Shown in pieces: positions 44,141 to 53,967 of a stretch of 64,000 nucleotides of DNA (positions are counted from its first letter, which is position 1; each line of letters starts with the position of its first letter). Position numbers and translations under genes: made by a program. Below the pieces are notes generated by a model. It did no database searches and was not told the DNA's origin. It was given only the letters and a program-made list of their open reading frames with translations. The stretch is from Rhodobacteraceae bacterium EhC02. GTDB lineage: Bacteria; Pseudomonadota; Alphaproteobacteria; Rhodobacterales; Rhodobacteraceae. The DNA lies in NCBI GenBank assembly GCA_001650895.1, contig LXYH01000024.1, forward strand, positions 1 through 64,000. The letters run 5' to 3'.

Positions 44141-44644
44141 ATGAGCGATCTGATCTGCGTGGCGGCCATCGCCGGTGCCTTCGGGGTAAAGGGCGAGGTG
44201 CGGCTGAAAAGCTTTACCGCCGATCCGCTGGCGATCGGGGAATATGCCCCCCTGACGACCGAGGATGGCAAGCGCAGCTTCGATGTGGCGCTTGCGGGAC
44301 AATTGCCCAACGGATTGCTGGTGCGCTTGTCGGGTGTCGGCACCAAGGAAGAGGCCGACGCGCTGAAAGGTATGAAGCTTTTCGTGCCGCGTGATCGCCT
44401 GCCCGCCCTGCCGGACGATGAATATTACCATGCCGACCTGATCGGGCTGACGGTGCTGGATACGGGCGGCACCACGCTGGGCCGGGTCAAGGCCGTGTTG
44501 AACCACGGGGCGGGCGACATCCTTGAAGTGCAGGTGCCCGGATCGTCCGACACGGTGCTGCTGCCCTTCACGCTGGAGGCGGTGCCGACAGTCGATCTGG
44601 CCAGCGGTCGCATCATCGCGGATCCGCCCGAGGGGCTGTTCTAG
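44141..44644 (+). CDS. rimM: 16S rRNA processing protein RimM
   Basis: 167 residues. The N-terminal barrel ([20 protein letters not shown]) and the PRC-like C-terminal domain ([45 protein letters not shown]) are clear. It helps mature the 30S head and binds S19. I chose ATG 44141, just after bluB. The trmD gene that usually follows lies 1.8 kb downstream past two minus-strand genes. Confidence 0.95.
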   Translation: MSDLICVAAIAGAFGVKGEVRLKSFTADPLAIGEYAPLTTEDGKRSFDVALAGQLPNGLLVRLSGVGTKEEADALKGMKLFVPRDRLPALPDDEYYHADLIGLTVLDTGGTTLGRVKAVLNHGAGDILEVQVPGSSDTVLLPFTLEAVPTVDLASGRIIADPPEGLF

Positions 44645-44659
44645 GGCGCGCCATGGGGC

Positions 44660-44674
44660 GTCCCACGACGGGAC
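44660..44674 (+). terminator. weak terminator-like hairpin after rimM
   Basis: GTCCC (44660-44664) and GGGAC (44670-44674) form a short stem, followed by ATTTTA. It suggests that the rpsP-bluB-rimM transcript may end here. Confidence 0.35.
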
Positions 44675-44831
44675 ATTTTACGCACCCTTTGTTATCAGAG
44701 GGTTACGCGGCCGCGTTTACCATATTTTAACAAAAACACCTCGGACAGCGCCTGTCACAGGCGTGGCGTCACGGTCCGGGATGCCAACATATCCCGTCAC
44801 GCAAGGCGCGGCCCTTTGCGGCGCACGTGCC

Positions 44832-45209
44832 TTAGTCGTCAGCCCTGCGGAATCGTCGGACCAGGTTGCGCAGCCATGTTGCCATCCAGAACAGGACAAA
44901 CCATGGCGCAGCATAGGCAAGGGCGATCAGCCATCCGAAAAGCGCCGCGAAAACGAGGGGGCCACCATCCGAAAATGCCTGGTCCAGAAGCTCGGGGCTT
45001 GGGGTGTCGGTGGCTTCCACGCGCTGATACAGGTCGTCGAAATGGGTGATGACGGACAGAAGGCAAGCCGCCCAACCGACGACGATGATCAACGTGACGA
45101 TCATCCACCATTGCGGTTTGCGCCACAGAAAGCGCAGGGCCAGAAGCACCCCGGGCAGCGCCAGGAAAATGCCGGCGAAAAATAGTGTTTCAGACGAAAT
45201 CTTGCTCAT
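44832..45209 (-). CDS. small integral membrane protein, unknown function
   Basis: 125 residues with three hydrophobic helices (LFFAGIFLALPGVLLALRF, WWMIVTLIIVVGWAACLLSV, LVFAALFGWLIALAYAAPWFVLF) and a basic C-terminus (WLRNLVRRFRRADD). A polar loop between helices 2 and 3 faces the periplasm if the C-terminus is inside. No family is recognised. I chose ATG 45209 (MSKISSETLFFAG). It lies on the opposite strand inside the rimM-trmD gap. Confidence 0.7.
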   Translation of the reverse strand: MSKISSETLFFAGIFLALPGVLLALRFLWRKPQWWMIVTLIIVVGWAACLLSVITHFDDLYQRVEATDTPSPELLDQAFSDGGPLVFAALFGWLIALAYAAPWFVLFWMATWLRNLVRRFRRADD

Positions 45210-45402
45210 CCTTGTTCGCCGCACGATCCAGACCGGTGCGCGCGTCACCCGCCGTCGGTGCGCATGATACCGAAGGCCGCATGATGAAACCAGAATGCGT
45301 GTTTGCCGGGTCTTTCCAGAAGCTGACAGGCACGGTTCGAGGGGCCGAGGCTGGTTCGGGGCTGAAAACCGTCGCGGGTCAGATGCCGCAGGCGGCTCAG
45401 GT

Positions 45403-46356
45403 TCAGCTTGCGCCCCTGGCGGCCAGGCGGTCGCACATGGCCTGAAGTCCGGCCCAGACATGGGCGCGGCGCGGCGTGTCCCGTTCGGGATCGGGCGGCA
45501 TCTCTTGCCAGAGGCGCGCGAGACGGAGCGCGATGAAGAAGCGCAGGGCGGGATCGTGGCGCAGGTCGGTGCCATAGGCCTGCCAGAAGGCCGTGACCGC
45601 CTTGGGATGGAAGCCGAACCAGACTTCGTGATCCACCAGCAGCATTGCCAGGTCCCGCGCGACCGGGGCGGGAAGGTCGTTTTCAAGGTCGATCCCGGTG
45701 ATCCGGTCCGGGGCGATCAGCAGGTTGCCCAGCGTCATGTCGCCGTGGATCACCGCCTGCGGCAGGGGGCGGTCCTGCATCTGCGTGGCCAGGCCCTCAA
45801 GCTGTTTGAGATGGGCGGCAAAGGCATCGGGGCGCGGGGCCGGCGCATTGCGGGCGTTGCGGAACAGACGGCGCAGCGCAGGCGCCGGATGATGGGCTGC
45901 GGGCGGCTCTGCCCGGCCCCTGTGCAGCGCCCGCAGCCAACGGCCTGCCGCCTGCATCACGCCCAGATGATCGGCGGGATCGGTGCTGTCGGACAGAAGG
46001 CTGCGCGCGTCCTGACCGGGACAATGCGACAGGATCAGCGCCTGATGGTCGGGCAGCGCCAGGATCAGACGCGGCACCGCCAGTCCCGGCTGGTCCGCGA
46101 AAGCGGCGGTGGCCCCGGCATAGGCACGGCAAGCGGGTCCGATCATGTCGCGCTGGCCGCCCAGCCGCTGCTTGAGCACAAGATCCTTCTGTCCGTCTTC
46201 GCCGTGGATCAGCAAGGCAACACGTCCGCCGCGCGCCTCGCGGCGGGCGGCCAGGACCTGCGTGCGCGCAACCGCCGGATCGCGCCCAAGCTGCAAAGCG
46301 GCCGCGGCCCAGGCCGTCAGGGCCGCTTCGGTCAGCCTGTTGCGAAGATCGGTCAT
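45403..46356 (-). CDS. aminoglycoside phosphotransferase/choline kinase-fold protein
   Basis: 317 residues of the APH fold. The catalytic loop is AVIHGDMTLGNLLI (HGDxxxxN), and the metal site is GIDLENDLPAPVARDLAMLL. It may phosphorylate thiamine, choline, a sugar or an antibiotic; sequence does not decide. It is divergent from trmD, 104 bases apart, and is the second opposite-strand gene splitting the ribosomal operon. Confidence 0.83.
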   Translation of the reverse strand: MTDLRNRLTEAALTAWAAAALQLGRDPAVARTQVLAARREARGGRVALLIHGEDGQKDLVLKQRLGGQRDMIGPACRAYAGATAAFADQPGLAVPRLILALPDHQALILSHCPGQDARSLLSDSTDPADHLGVMQAAGRWLRALHRGRAEPPAAHHPAPALRRLFRNARNAPAPRPDAFAAHLKQLEGLATQMQDRPLPQAVIHGDMTLGNLLIAPDRITGIDLENDLPAPVARDLAMLLVDHEVWFGFHPKAVTAFWQAYGTDLRHDPALRFFIALRLARLWQEMPPDPERDTPRRAHVWAGLQAMCDRLAARGAS

Positions 46357-46460
46357 GCGTCGGTCTGGTCCTGCAGATGCGGCGCCACCCTAGGCCTGCC
46401 CTGCAGAGGCCGCAATCGGGCATCTTTTGCGCCGGGGAAAAAGCCGCTATGGGGACAGCC

Positions 46461-47306
46461 ATGAGCGACCAGTCCGATCCAGAGGGCCCTGCCCCGCAAA
46501 ACCCGAGCCCGGCCAAATCCCATGGCCGCAAATCCATCCGTGCGACGCTGCGCCCGCGTGAGCTGATCACGGACAGCCCCGATCTGGCCGGGGCCTGGGT
46601 GGCGCAGGTCATCACGCTGCTGCCGCAGGCCTTTCCGGGCATCCTGGGCGAAAGCCTGACCGGCAAGGCGCTGGCCGAGGGGCGCTGGTCCTTGCGGACC
46701 ATCGACCTGCGCAGTTTTGGCGAGGGCAAGCATCGCAATGTCGACGACACCCCGGCAGGGGGTGGCGCGGGCATGGTGCTGCGCCCCGATGTGCTGGGCC
46801 ATGCGCTGGACGAGGCCGCATTGGCCGCGCGCGGGCGCTGGCCGGTGATCTACCTTTCCCCGCGCGGCGCGCCCCTGACGCAAGAGATGGCGCGGCGGCT
46901 GGCGGCGGCGGATGGGGTGACCTTGCTGTGCGGGCGGTTCGAGGGTGTGGATGAGCGGGTGCTTGAGGCCTATGACATCGAAGAGGTGAGCCTGGGCGAT
47001 TTCGTCATGACCGGGGGCGAGATCGCGGCGATGGCGCTGATCGACGCGACCGTGCGGCTGTTGCCGGGCGTTCTGGGCAATGCGGCCTCGACCGAAGATG
47101 AAAGCTTTTCCGACGGGTTGCTGGAGCATCCGCAATATACCCGCCCCGCCGACTGGCGCGGGCATCCGATCCCCGAAGTGCTGCTGTCGGGCAACCATGC
47201 CCGGATCGCAGCATGGCGGCGCGCGCAATCCGAGGCGATCACGCAAGAGCGGCGGCCCGACCTGTGGCAGGCGCATGAGGCCAGGAAGGACAAGCCGCAG
47301 GGCTGA
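46461..47306 (+). CDS. trmD: tRNA (guanine-N1-)-methyltransferase TrmD
   Basis: It methylates G37 of tRNAs to prevent frameshifts. 281 residues. The SPOUT knot has GEGKHRNVDDTPAGGGAGMVL and VTLLCGRFEGVDERV, and the catalytic Asp region is VSLGDFVMTGGEIAAMALID. A 50-residue extension rich in Pro, Ser and Arg precedes the core (AWVAQVITLLPQAFPGIL), longer than in E. coli but usual for Rhodobacterales as I recall. ATG 46461 has a GGGGAC site; ATG 46449 is an alternative. 265 bases separate it from rplS. Confidence 0.94.
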   Translation: MSDQSDPEGPAPQNPSPAKSHGRKSIRATLRPRELITDSPDLAGAWVAQVITLLPQAFPGILGESLTGKALAEGRWSLRTIDLRSFGEGKHRNVDDTPAGGGAGMVLRPDVLGHALDEAALAARGRWPVIYLSPRGAPLTQEMARRLAAADGVTLLCGRFEGVDERVLEAYDIEEVSLGDFVMTGGEIAAMALIDATVRLLPGVLGNAASTEDESFSDGLLEHPQYTRPADWRGHPIPEVLLSGNHARIAAWRRAQSEAITQERRPDLWQAHEARKDKPQG

Positions 47307-47571
47307 TCCGCCCCATTCGGTTCTTGCCAAAGCAGGCTCAGCCCGGTATGACCCGCGCGTCCGGGGCTTTCTGAGTCTATCGGACCTGTCGCTTTTTCCC
47401 ATGGCCGCCTTCTTCGGGGTCGATATCGGGAGGGGTGCTGAACCAAGTAACGACGATCCGATCTCTGGCGGGCGCACCGATCTTTCGGCAAGCGGACCCG
47501 GTTGAAGACCAAGAGCTCTGGGGTTGTGGCAAACTTTGCGGGACAAACCGCAAGCAAATAGGAGCAATGCG

Positions 47572-47955
47572 ATGAACCTGATCGCACAGATCGAGGCGGA
47601 ACAGATCGCCGCCCTCGGGAAAGAGATTCCCGATTTCAAGGCCGGCGATACCATTCGCGTCGGCTACAAAGTGACCGAAGGCACCCGTAGCCGTGTGCAG
47701 AACTACGAAGGCGTCTGCATCAGCCGCAAGAACGGCAAGGGCATTGCCGGTTCCTTCACGGTCCGCAAGATTTCCTTTGGCGAAGGCGTGGAACGTGTGT
47801 TCCCGCTCTATTCGACCAACATCGACAGCATCACCGTCGTGCGCCGTGGTCGCGTGCGTCGTGCGAAGCTGTATTACCTGCGCGCGCGTCGTGGCAAATC
47901 CGCCCGTATCGCCGAAGTCGCAAACTACAAGCCCGGTTCGGGCGCTGAAGCATAA
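47572..47955 (+). CDS. rplS: 50S ribosomal protein L19
   Basis: 127 residues. Typical segments: [43 protein letters not shown] and [23 protein letters not shown] site precedes ATG 47572. The preceding 265 bases contain no recognised gene and probably a promoter. rpmE follows 11 bases later. Confidence 0.97.
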   Translation: MNLIAQIEAEQIAALGKEIPDFKAGDTIRVGYKVTEGTRSRVQNYEGVCISRKNGKGIAGSFTVRKISFGEGVERVFPLYSTNIDSITVVRRGRVRRAKLYYLRARRGKSARIAEVANYKPGSGAEA

Positions 47956-47966
47956 GGATCGGCACG

Positions 47967-48188
47967 ATGAAAAAAGACATCCACCCCGATTATCACATGA
48001 TCACCGTCAAGATGACCGACGGCACCACCTTCCAGATGCACTCGACCTGGGGCAAGGAAGGCGACACGCTGGCGCTGGACATCGACCCCACCGTGCACCC
48101 GGCATGGACCGGTGGCGGCACCCGCCTGATGGATGCCGGCGGCCGTGTGTCCAAGTTCAAGAACAAGTACGCGGGCCTGGGCTTCTGA
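47967..48188 (+). CDS. rpmE: 50S ribosomal protein L31 (zinc-free type)
   Basis: 73 residues: [20 protein letters not shown], then [25 protein letters not shown]. No Cys residue occurs, so this is the C-minus form that does not bind zinc. Co-transcribed with rplS and followed by a strong terminator. Confidence 0.96.
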   Translation: MKKDIHPDYHMITVKMTDGTTFQMHSTWGKEGDTLALDIDPTVHPAWTGGGTRLMDAGGRVSKFKNKYAGLGF

Positions 48189-48216
48189 TCCCATCCCCTT
48201 GTACGGCACGACAGAA

Positions 48217-48243
48217 AACGCCGCCCCCTGGGGCGGCGTTTTT
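48217..48243 (+). terminator. Rho-independent terminator after rpmE
   Basis: AACGCCGCCCC (48217-48227) pairs perfectly with GGGGCGGCGTT (48230-48240), followed by TTTTT. It lies 28 bases after the L31 stop and before the convergent polysaccharide gene. Confidence 0.92.
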
Positions 48244-48267
48244 GCTTGGCGGGGCTGCGTTACGGGA

Positions 48268-50166
48268 TCAGCCGCGATGCGCGGGGGCCAGCAGGCGCGA
48301 GATGCCGCGCGCCAGTGGTCGCAGACGCGCCCGTGCCGCAGGAAAACGGCGGATGATCAGACCGTAGCCCGCCGCAAGTCTGCGATGCAGGCGCAGGGGC
48401 CATGTGTCGGCAAGGCGATCAAGCTGCGCCATCTGATCCAGCAGGTGATGCGAGGCAAGGCGCGCGGCGAATAACTGCATCTTGTATTCCAGCCGGGCAT
48501 AGTTGCGCGCGGCCTGCGCGGGCGACATCACCTGCAGCACGCGAAACCCGCGCGATTGCGCGACATAGCCGATCAGCCGTTCCTGCACATGGGCGAGGCC
48601 GCCGTCCACGTGGTTGGGCTCGGGGTTGTAATCCTGCCACCGCCATGGATGTTCGAAGAGGGGGCGCAGCGCGTCGATCCGAAACCAGAACATCGTGCCA
48701 TAGGGCGCGACGGGCGTATGGGCGTCCAGCGGGACGGTGAGGCCCAGGCGCGCGCAAAGATCATGCGCTGCCGGGCGGTTGGCATACCAGGCGTGGCCCA
48801 GCGTGCCGAAACCCACATGGATCACGGGCGGGATCATGAGGCCGATGTCAGGCTCGGCCTCGAACCGGTCGAGGATCTGGCGGATCGCGGCCGGGGATGG
48901 CAGCAGATTGTCGAACAGATGCGCCTTGAAGCCACGCGCGACCTGCGGCGAGACTTGCGGCGTGCGCTTGGAATGCAGGCGCAACCCGATCCGGTAGTCG
49001 CCCGACAGGGCCACATCGCGAAAGGTGATGAACAGCGCGGACATGTCCCGTCCCCGGTTCTGGTCGACCACGCGGATGGTCCGGTCGGTGCGCGGCCAGC
49101 CTTGCGCGTCCAGAAAGGCCGCGATGGCGCGTTGATCATCCCTGGCGGCGGTGCTGATGAAGAGATGCACGGGCATGGGAAAGCGGGCGATCCTTTCCCA
49201 GAACTCGGGCATCATGGCGGCATAGAAGGCGTGAATGAAGACCGCGACGCGCCCGAAACCCCAGTCCATGCGGTCCGACGGATAATGCGGGCTGAGGATT
49301 TCGTATTGATCGGCAATGGTGGTGAAGGCGCGCAGCGGCACCCGCGCACAGGCAAAGGCGATCACGGCATGGTAGAGGTCGGGGTTGAGGTGACGCAGCC
49401 GATCAAGTGCAGCACGCAGGTCGATCCCGTTCAGGTCATGCAGCAGCGGGTCCAGCGTCAGGATCGATACCGGCAGGCAGGGCGCGCCCAGCGCCACCAG
49501 CCTGTCCACCTCGCAATGGCGGGGATCGACGGTATCCAGCGCGTCGTCCGGCAGGGCATAGGCGATGCGCCGCCCCGTGTCGCGCAGGGCGCGCGCCAGC
49601 GGCACAAGGCCACGCTCGACCTCGTCCCAGCTGTCGGTGAAGGGCGGCAGGCTGTCCCAGACCCGTATGAGCGCCGGATCCTCCAGCAGGTCGGCGGACA
49701 GGATCGCCATGTCAAGGCAAGGCAGGCGCGCGGGCATGTCGGGGCGGTATTGCAGGCGCGGATCATCGGCCGCCCGGTGCCAGTAGGGCGCCAGCAGATC
49801 CGCCTCCATGGGCAATTCCCGCCATCCGCCGGGGCGGATCGGACCGAACACGTGATAGCCCGTCAGGAAAACCGCGCCGCGCGGCACACCCTGCCCCGCC
49901 AGCGCCCCGAGCCCCGCGCGATAGGCCGACAGGATCGAACGGTCGCGGCTGCAGCCTATGAGGCGCATGCGCCCGTCCGGGTCCAGATCCCGCAGCGCCG
50001 ATGCGGTTTGCGCCAACGCCGCATGATCCGTCACGATCAGAAGATGGGGCACCATCGCCATCAGTTCGGTCAGCGACAGCCGCACATGCGCCATGGTTTC
50101 GGTACGGTGCCGGATCACGTAGATCGCGGCCACGCAAGTCGCGGCGCCGGGTGCGTCAGCGCGCAT
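48268..50166 (-). CDS. rhamnan synthesis F (RgpF)-family protein
   Basis: 632 residues. The first 230 residues form one domain beginning VAAIYVIRHRTETMAHVRLSL, a pattern like the start of RgpF proteins. The C-terminal half contains the RgpF hallmarks VVDQNRGRDMSALFITF, GLRLHSKRTPQVSP and YGTMFWFRIDALRPLF. RgpF-family proteins take part in assembling rhamnose-rich polysaccharides, probably as glycosyltransferases. The start overlaps the sulfotransferase stop by 11 bases; a later Met (MAHVRLS) would cut conserved sequence. It is the last gene of the rfb operon and convergent with rpmE. Confidence 0.85.
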   Translation of the reverse strand: MRADAPGAATCVAAIYVIRHRTETMAHVRLSLTELMAMVPHLLIVTDHAALAQTASALRDLDPDGRMRLIGCSRDRSILSAYRAGLGALAGQGVPRGAVFLTGYHVFGPIRPGGWRELPMEADLLAPYWHRAADDPRLQYRPDMPARLPCLDMAILSADLLEDPALIRVWDSLPPFTDSWDEVERGLVPLARALRDTGRRIAYALPDDALDTVDPRHCEVDRLVALGAPCLPVSILTLDPLLHDLNGIDLRAALDRLRHLNPDLYHAVIAFACARVPLRAFTTIADQYEILSPHYPSDRMDWGFGRVAVFIHAFYAAMMPEFWERIARFPMPVHLFISTAARDDQRAIAAFLDAQGWPRTDRTIRVVDQNRGRDMSALFITFRDVALSGDYRIGLRLHSKRTPQVSPQVARGFKAHLFDNLLPSPAAIRQILDRFEAEPDIGLMIPPVIHVGFGTLGHAWYANRPAAHDLCARLGLTVPLDAHTPVAPYGTMFWFRIDALRPLFEHPWRWQDYNPEPNHVDGGLAHVQERLIGYVAQSRGFRVLQVMSPAQAARNYARLEYKMQLFAARLASHHLLDQMAQLDRLADTWPLRLHRRLAAGYGLIIRRFPAARARLRPLARGISRLLAPAHRG

Positions 50167-50986
50167 AGCCCAGCGCCTTCATCCGGTGCCCATGCCGATC
50201 CCAGAACCGGTCGATCTGTCCTGCCGTGAGATAACTTGCATGGGTGCCGACCTTGCGTTTCCAGAAGAACCGCCCGTCGCCACTGGTCAGGCTGTCCGCA
50301 GATCCGCGAATACGCTCGATCCCGCCGGGGTCGAGCGGCAGTTCGAGAAAGGCGCAGATCCCTTGTACGGTGGCGTTGAAATCATCGCTCAGATCCTCGT
50401 AGCGCAGCACATGGACGGGACGCCCTTGGGCCTGCAGCGTCCTGAACCTGTCGATGCTGTCGAAGAGGTTGCCAAAGGGGTTGGCGGCGCGCGGATCGAA
50501 GGTGCCGTGGATCAGGAACCTGCGAAAAAGCTGTTCCATCTGGTCGGGGGTCAGATCCTCGACCCGGTCGAAGGCAAAGCCGAACACCTTCCCGGACAGG
50601 GCCGTGACATTGCCGGACAGGTAATTCAGGTAGGACATGAAGACATCCAGCGGATGGCGATAGATATAGAAAATACGGTCGGGATGGATCACCTGCCCGT
50701 CCTGCAGCACGCAGGGGTCCATGTTGTGGGATTTGTAGAAACACCATGTCCGGCCCGCAAAGCGCCAAGGCCGCTGACCGATGCGCTGCCCCATGTGGAT
50801 ATCGACCAGGTATTCGGCCATCCGACCCCTGTCAGCCGGAAGGCCGATGATCCCGGCGAGGATGGCGCGCAGCCATGTATTGCCGCTTTTGGGAAAGGAA
50901 TGCAGCCCCACCAGGAGATCGCAGCCGGGCATGCCCCGCCCCTGGACCTGCGGGGCATCCGTTATCGGTTCAGGCAAGAGCGTCAC
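50156..50986 (-). CDS. sulfotransferase domain protein
   Basis: 276 residues with the PAPS-dependent sulfotransferase fold. The 5'-phosphosulfate loop is FPKSGNTWLRAIL, the 3'-phosphate region is IFYIYRHPLDVFMSYLNYLSG, and the closing loop is KRKVGTHASYLTAGQIDRFWD. The GTG at 50986 follows an AGGGGGG site and the epimerase stop; an internal ATG (MPGCDLLVGLHSF) is an alternative. In this operon it most likely sulfates a rhamnose or deoxytalose residue, or another part of the glycan. Confidence 0.9.
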   Translation of the reverse strand: MTLLPEPITDAPQVQGRGMPGCDLLVGLHSFPKSGNTWLRAILAGIIGLPADRGRMAEYLVDIHMGQRIGQRPWRFAGRTWCFYKSHNMDPCVLQDGQVIHPDRIFYIYRHPLDVFMSYLNYLSGNVTALSGKVFGFAFDRVEDLTPDQMEQLFRRFLIHGTFDPRAANPFGNLFDSIDRFRTLQAQGRPVHVLRYEDLSDDFNATVQGICAFLELPLDPGGIERIRGSADSLTSGDGRFFWKRKVGTHASYLTAGQIDRFWDRHGHRMKALGYAR

Positions 50987-51003
50987 GTGCCGCGCCCCCC
51001 TGT

Positions 51004-52110
51004 TCAGGCGCTGGCCCGGGCGGCGGGCTGGCGCAGCTGACGGCCCGACCACCGCGCCAGGGCCATGAGGCCCGCATCAAGCGGGACGCGCGGCGCCCAG
51101 CCGAGTTGCGCGCGGGCCTTGCCGATGTCGGCCACCGCATGACGGATATCGCCGGGGCGAAAGGCGCCCGTCACCTGCACCATGTCGCGGGATGCGCCCA
51201 GGCAGGTCAACAGCCGGCGCGCCACCTCCAGCAGGGTGATGCCCTGACCTGATCCGATATCAAGCGTCACCTGCGGCATGGCAGGGGCTTCGACCATCAT
51301 CACGAAGGCGCGCACCACATCGTCGATCATGACGAAATCGCGCGTGATCTGCCCATCTTCGTAGATCGAAAGGCGCCGCCCCTCGAGGATCTGGCGGCAG
51401 AAGATGGACAGCACGCCGGTATAGGGATTGTCGAGTGACTGGCCGGGGCCATAGACATTCTGCAGCCGTAGAACGCCCACCTGCGTCGCACTGCCCCAGA
51501 ACGCCTGCCGGAGCAGATGTTCCTGCATCAGCTTTGTCGCCGCATAGATCGAGGCGGGGGCCGCCGGACAATCGGCATCGCTTGGAACTGGCACAAGCGG
51601 CTGGCCCTCGCGTCCCTGCAAGCCGAAACGCCCCAGCGCCATGTCGTCCGACCGGCGCGGAACGGCCTGCGCGCGCTGGCCGCTTTCATCGATGCAGGCC
51701 CCTTCGCCATAGACCGCACGGGTGCTGGCCAGCACAAGGCGTTGCAGGCCGGGGGCATGGCGGCGCACAGCCTCGGCCAGATGGGCGGTGCCAAGGACAT
51801 TGACCTGCACATAGTGGGCAGGCTGGCTGAAGGATTGCCCGGTTCCGGTTTCGGCGGCCAGATGCAGGATCACATCGGGCCGGGTATCGGACAGTGCTAC
51901 GCCCAACGCGGCAGGATCACGCATGTCGCCGGTGATCACCCTGACCCCTGCCCGCGCAAGGGCAATGCGCGTCGCGGCAGGGGCAGGATGGGCCTGGGCC
52001 GCGAAATTGTCGAAGATCCGCACCCGGTGCCGCGCGGCCAGCGCAATGGCAAGGCGCGATCCGATAAAGCCCGCCCCACCCGTAATCAGCATCGTCTTTC
52101 CGGTCGTCAT
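51004..52110 (-). CDS. NAD-dependent epimerase of the dTDP-L-rhamnose 4-epimerase type
   Basis: 368 residues of the extended SDR family. NAD loop GGAGFIGS, catalytic YAATK, and a long segment GPGQSLDNPYTGVLSIF followed by YEDGQITRDFVMIDDVVRAF. This wording recalls dTDP-L-rhamnose 4-epimerases (WbiB type), which give dTDP-6-deoxy-L-talose, and is closer to them than to UDP-glucose 4-epimerase. That assignment is from memory. The start at 52110 (MTTGKTMLITGG) is chosen over an upstream Met. It is separated from rfbA by 119 bases. Confidence 0.85.
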   Translation of the reverse strand: MTTGKTMLITGGAGFIGSRLAIALAARHRVRIFDNFAAQAHPAPAATRIALARAGVRVITGDMRDPAALGVALSDTRPDVILHLAAETGTGQSFSQPAHYVQVNVLGTAHLAEAVRRHAPGLQRLVLASTRAVYGEGACIDESGQRAQAVPRRSDDMALGRFGLQGREGQPLVPVPSDADCPAAPASIYAATKLMQEHLLRQAFWGSATQVGVLRLQNVYGPGQSLDNPYTGVLSIFCRQILEGRRLSIYEDGQITRDFVMIDDVVRAFVMMVEAPAMPQVTLDIGSGQGITLLEVARRLLTCLGASRDMVQVTGAFRPGDIRHAVADIGKARAQLGWAPRVPLDAGLMALARWSGRQLRQPAARASA

Positions 52111-52229
52111 GACAGAATCCCCAGAACCGTTGAGCGGCAGGGTCATCATGGCCATGACAGATCAGGAGGATCACGGCATGAGGACGCAAGCCCGAGCCTG
52201 CATCCTGCCAGCCGTGCCTTAAGATCGGG

Positions 52230-53102
52230 TTAGTCCAGCAGCTGCTTGAGGTATTTGCCGTAATCGTTCTTGGCGAATTTCGCCGCCAGCGCGGCCAGCG
52301 CCTCGCGGGTGATCCAGCCGTGATCGAAGGCGATTTCCTCGGGGCAGCCGGTTTGCATGCCCTGACGTTTTTCCAGCGTGCGCACGAAATTGCCCGCATC
52401 CAGAAGGCTGCCATGGGTGCCGGTATCCAGCCATGCATAGCCGCGCCCCATGCGCTTGACCGACAAGGTGCCGTCGGCCAGGTACATTTCCAGAAGCGAC
52501 GTGATCTCAAGCTCGCCACGCGGGGATGGTTTGACCTTGCGCGCCTTTTCCGGGGCGGTGCCGTCAAGGAAATAAAGCCCGGTGACCGCATAGTTCGAAG
52601 CGGGCTTTTCCGGCTTTTCGATGATCGAGACAACGCGCCCTTCGGCATCGAAATGCACCACGCCGTAGCGTTCGGGGTCGCTGACGCGATAGCCGAAGAC
52701 AGTGCCGCCGGTGGGATGGCTGTCCGCCTCTTCAAGCAGTTCGGGCAGGCCGTGGCCGAAGAAGATATTGTCGCCCAGCACCATGGCAGAGGGGGCGCCG
52801 GCCAGGAAATCCTCGGCCAGGATATAGGCCTGGGCCAGACCATCCGGGGATGGCTGCGTGATATAGGTGAAGGAGACGCCCCATTGGCTGCCGTCGCCCA
52901 GCAGACGCTGGAACTGGTCCTGATCCTCGGGGGTGGTGATGATCGCGATCTCGCGGATACCGGCCAGCATCAGCACGCTGAGCGGATAGTAGATCATCGG
53001 CTTGTCGTAGATCGGCAGAAGCTGCTTGGACAGGCCCATGGTGATGGGATAGAGGCGCGTGCCCGACCCCCCTGCGAGGATGATACCCTTGCGCTGCGTC
53101 AT
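52230..53102 (-). CDS. rfbA: glucose-1-phosphate thymidylyltransferase RfbA
   Basis: It makes dTDP-glucose, the first step toward dTDP-L-rhamnose. 290 residues, standard length. The nucleotide loop is [14 protein letters not shown], with [34 protein letters not shown] and [17 protein letters not shown]. It starts one base after the rfbD stop. Confidence 0.97.
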   Translation of the reverse strand: MTQRKGIILAGGSGTRLYPITMGLSKQLLPIYDKPMIYYPLSVLMLAGIREIAIITTPEDQDQFQRLLGDGSQWGVSFTYITQPSPDGLAQAYILAEDFLAGAPSAMVLGDNIFFGHGLPELLEEADSHPTGGTVFGYRVSDPERYGVVHFDAEGRVVSIIEKPEKPASNYAVTGLYFLDGTAPEKARKVKPSPRGELEITSLLEMYLADGTLSVKRMGRGYAWLDTGTHGSLLDAGNFVRTLEKRQGMQTGCPEEIAFDHGWITREALAALAAKFAKNDYGKYLKQLLD

Positions 53103-53103
53103 C

Positions 53104-53967
53104 TCAATTCTCCTTCAAGTCACTCATTACACTGGCCAGGCTTGCGCGCCAATCGGGCCTTTTGATGCCGAAATCACGGGTCAAGCCTGTGCAGTCCATC
53201 CGGGAGTTGCCCGGACGGCGCGCAGGCGTGGGATAGGCCGAGGTGGGAATATCCGTCACCGCGCAGGTCAGGTCTGCCTGCGCGAAGATTTCGCGCGCGA
53301 AATCGGCCCAGCTGACATCGGGGGCGCCGCTGAAATGATAGGTGCCGGTGGTGCCCTGGCCTGCGTGGAAGGCGCGCGCCATGGTCAGCAGGGCCGCCGC
53401 GATATCGGCGGCCGCCGTCGGGCCACCGATCTGATCGGCGACGATGGTCAGCTTGTCGCGTTCGGCCCCAAGGCGCAGCATGGTTTTCACGAAATTCGCG
53501 CCATGAGCCGAAAAGACCCAAGAGGTGCGCATGATCGCATGAGCGCCGCCTGCCGCGCGCACCGCCTGTTCGCCCACCAGTTTCGAGCGGCCATAGGCGC
53601 CCAGCGGGCCGGTGGCATCATCCGGCTGCCATGGCCGGGTGCCGCTGCCGTCAAAGACATAATCGGTCGAGACATGCAGGAAGGGGATGCCTGCGGCCTT
53701 GCAGGCGGCGGCCATTGCACCGGGGGCCGTGCCGTTGATCGTGGTCGCCAGATCCTCTTCGGATTCGGCGCGGTCCACGGCCGTGTAGGCGGCTGCGTTT
53801 ATCACCACATCGGCGTCAGAGGCCGCGATGGCGGCGGCGCAGGCAGCGGGGTCAGACAGATCGGCGCGGTCGCGGCCCAGGCAGGTCATGGCCATGTCGG
53901 GGGCGGCTTGCCGGGCCAGTTCGGTGGCGACCTGTCCGGTCTGCCCGAAAACAAGAACGCGCATCAT
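53104..53967 (-). CDS. rfbD: dTDP-4-dehydrorhamnose reductase RfbD
   Basis: The last step to dTDP-L-rhamnose. 287 residues. N-terminal [11 protein letters not shown] is the NAD(P)H loop, with [14 protein letters not shown], the catalytic segment VSTDYVFDG and AYGRSK. The start MMRVLVFG at 53967 overlaps the rfbB stop by four bases. The second Met is an alternative. Confidence 0.96.
   Translation of the reverse strand: MMRVLVFGQTGQVATELARQAAPDMAMTCLGRDRADLSDPAACAAAIAASDADVVINAAAYTAVDRAESEEDLATTINGTAPGAMAAACKAAGIPFLHVSTDYVFDGSGTRPWQPDDATGPLGAYGRSKLVGEQAVRAAGGAHAIMRTSWVFSAHGANFVKTMLRLGAERDKLTIVADQIGGPTAAADIAAALLTMARAFHAGQGTTGTYHFSGAPDVSWADFAREIFAQADLTCAVTDIPTSAYPTPARRPGNSRMDCTGLTRDFGIKRPDWRASLASVMSDLKEN

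Noticed and set aside
47307-47571. Extra gene or RNA gene between trmD and rplS
   Set aside because: Open frames here are short extensions of rplS or shadows; no tRNA-like or stable hairpin structure was recognised.
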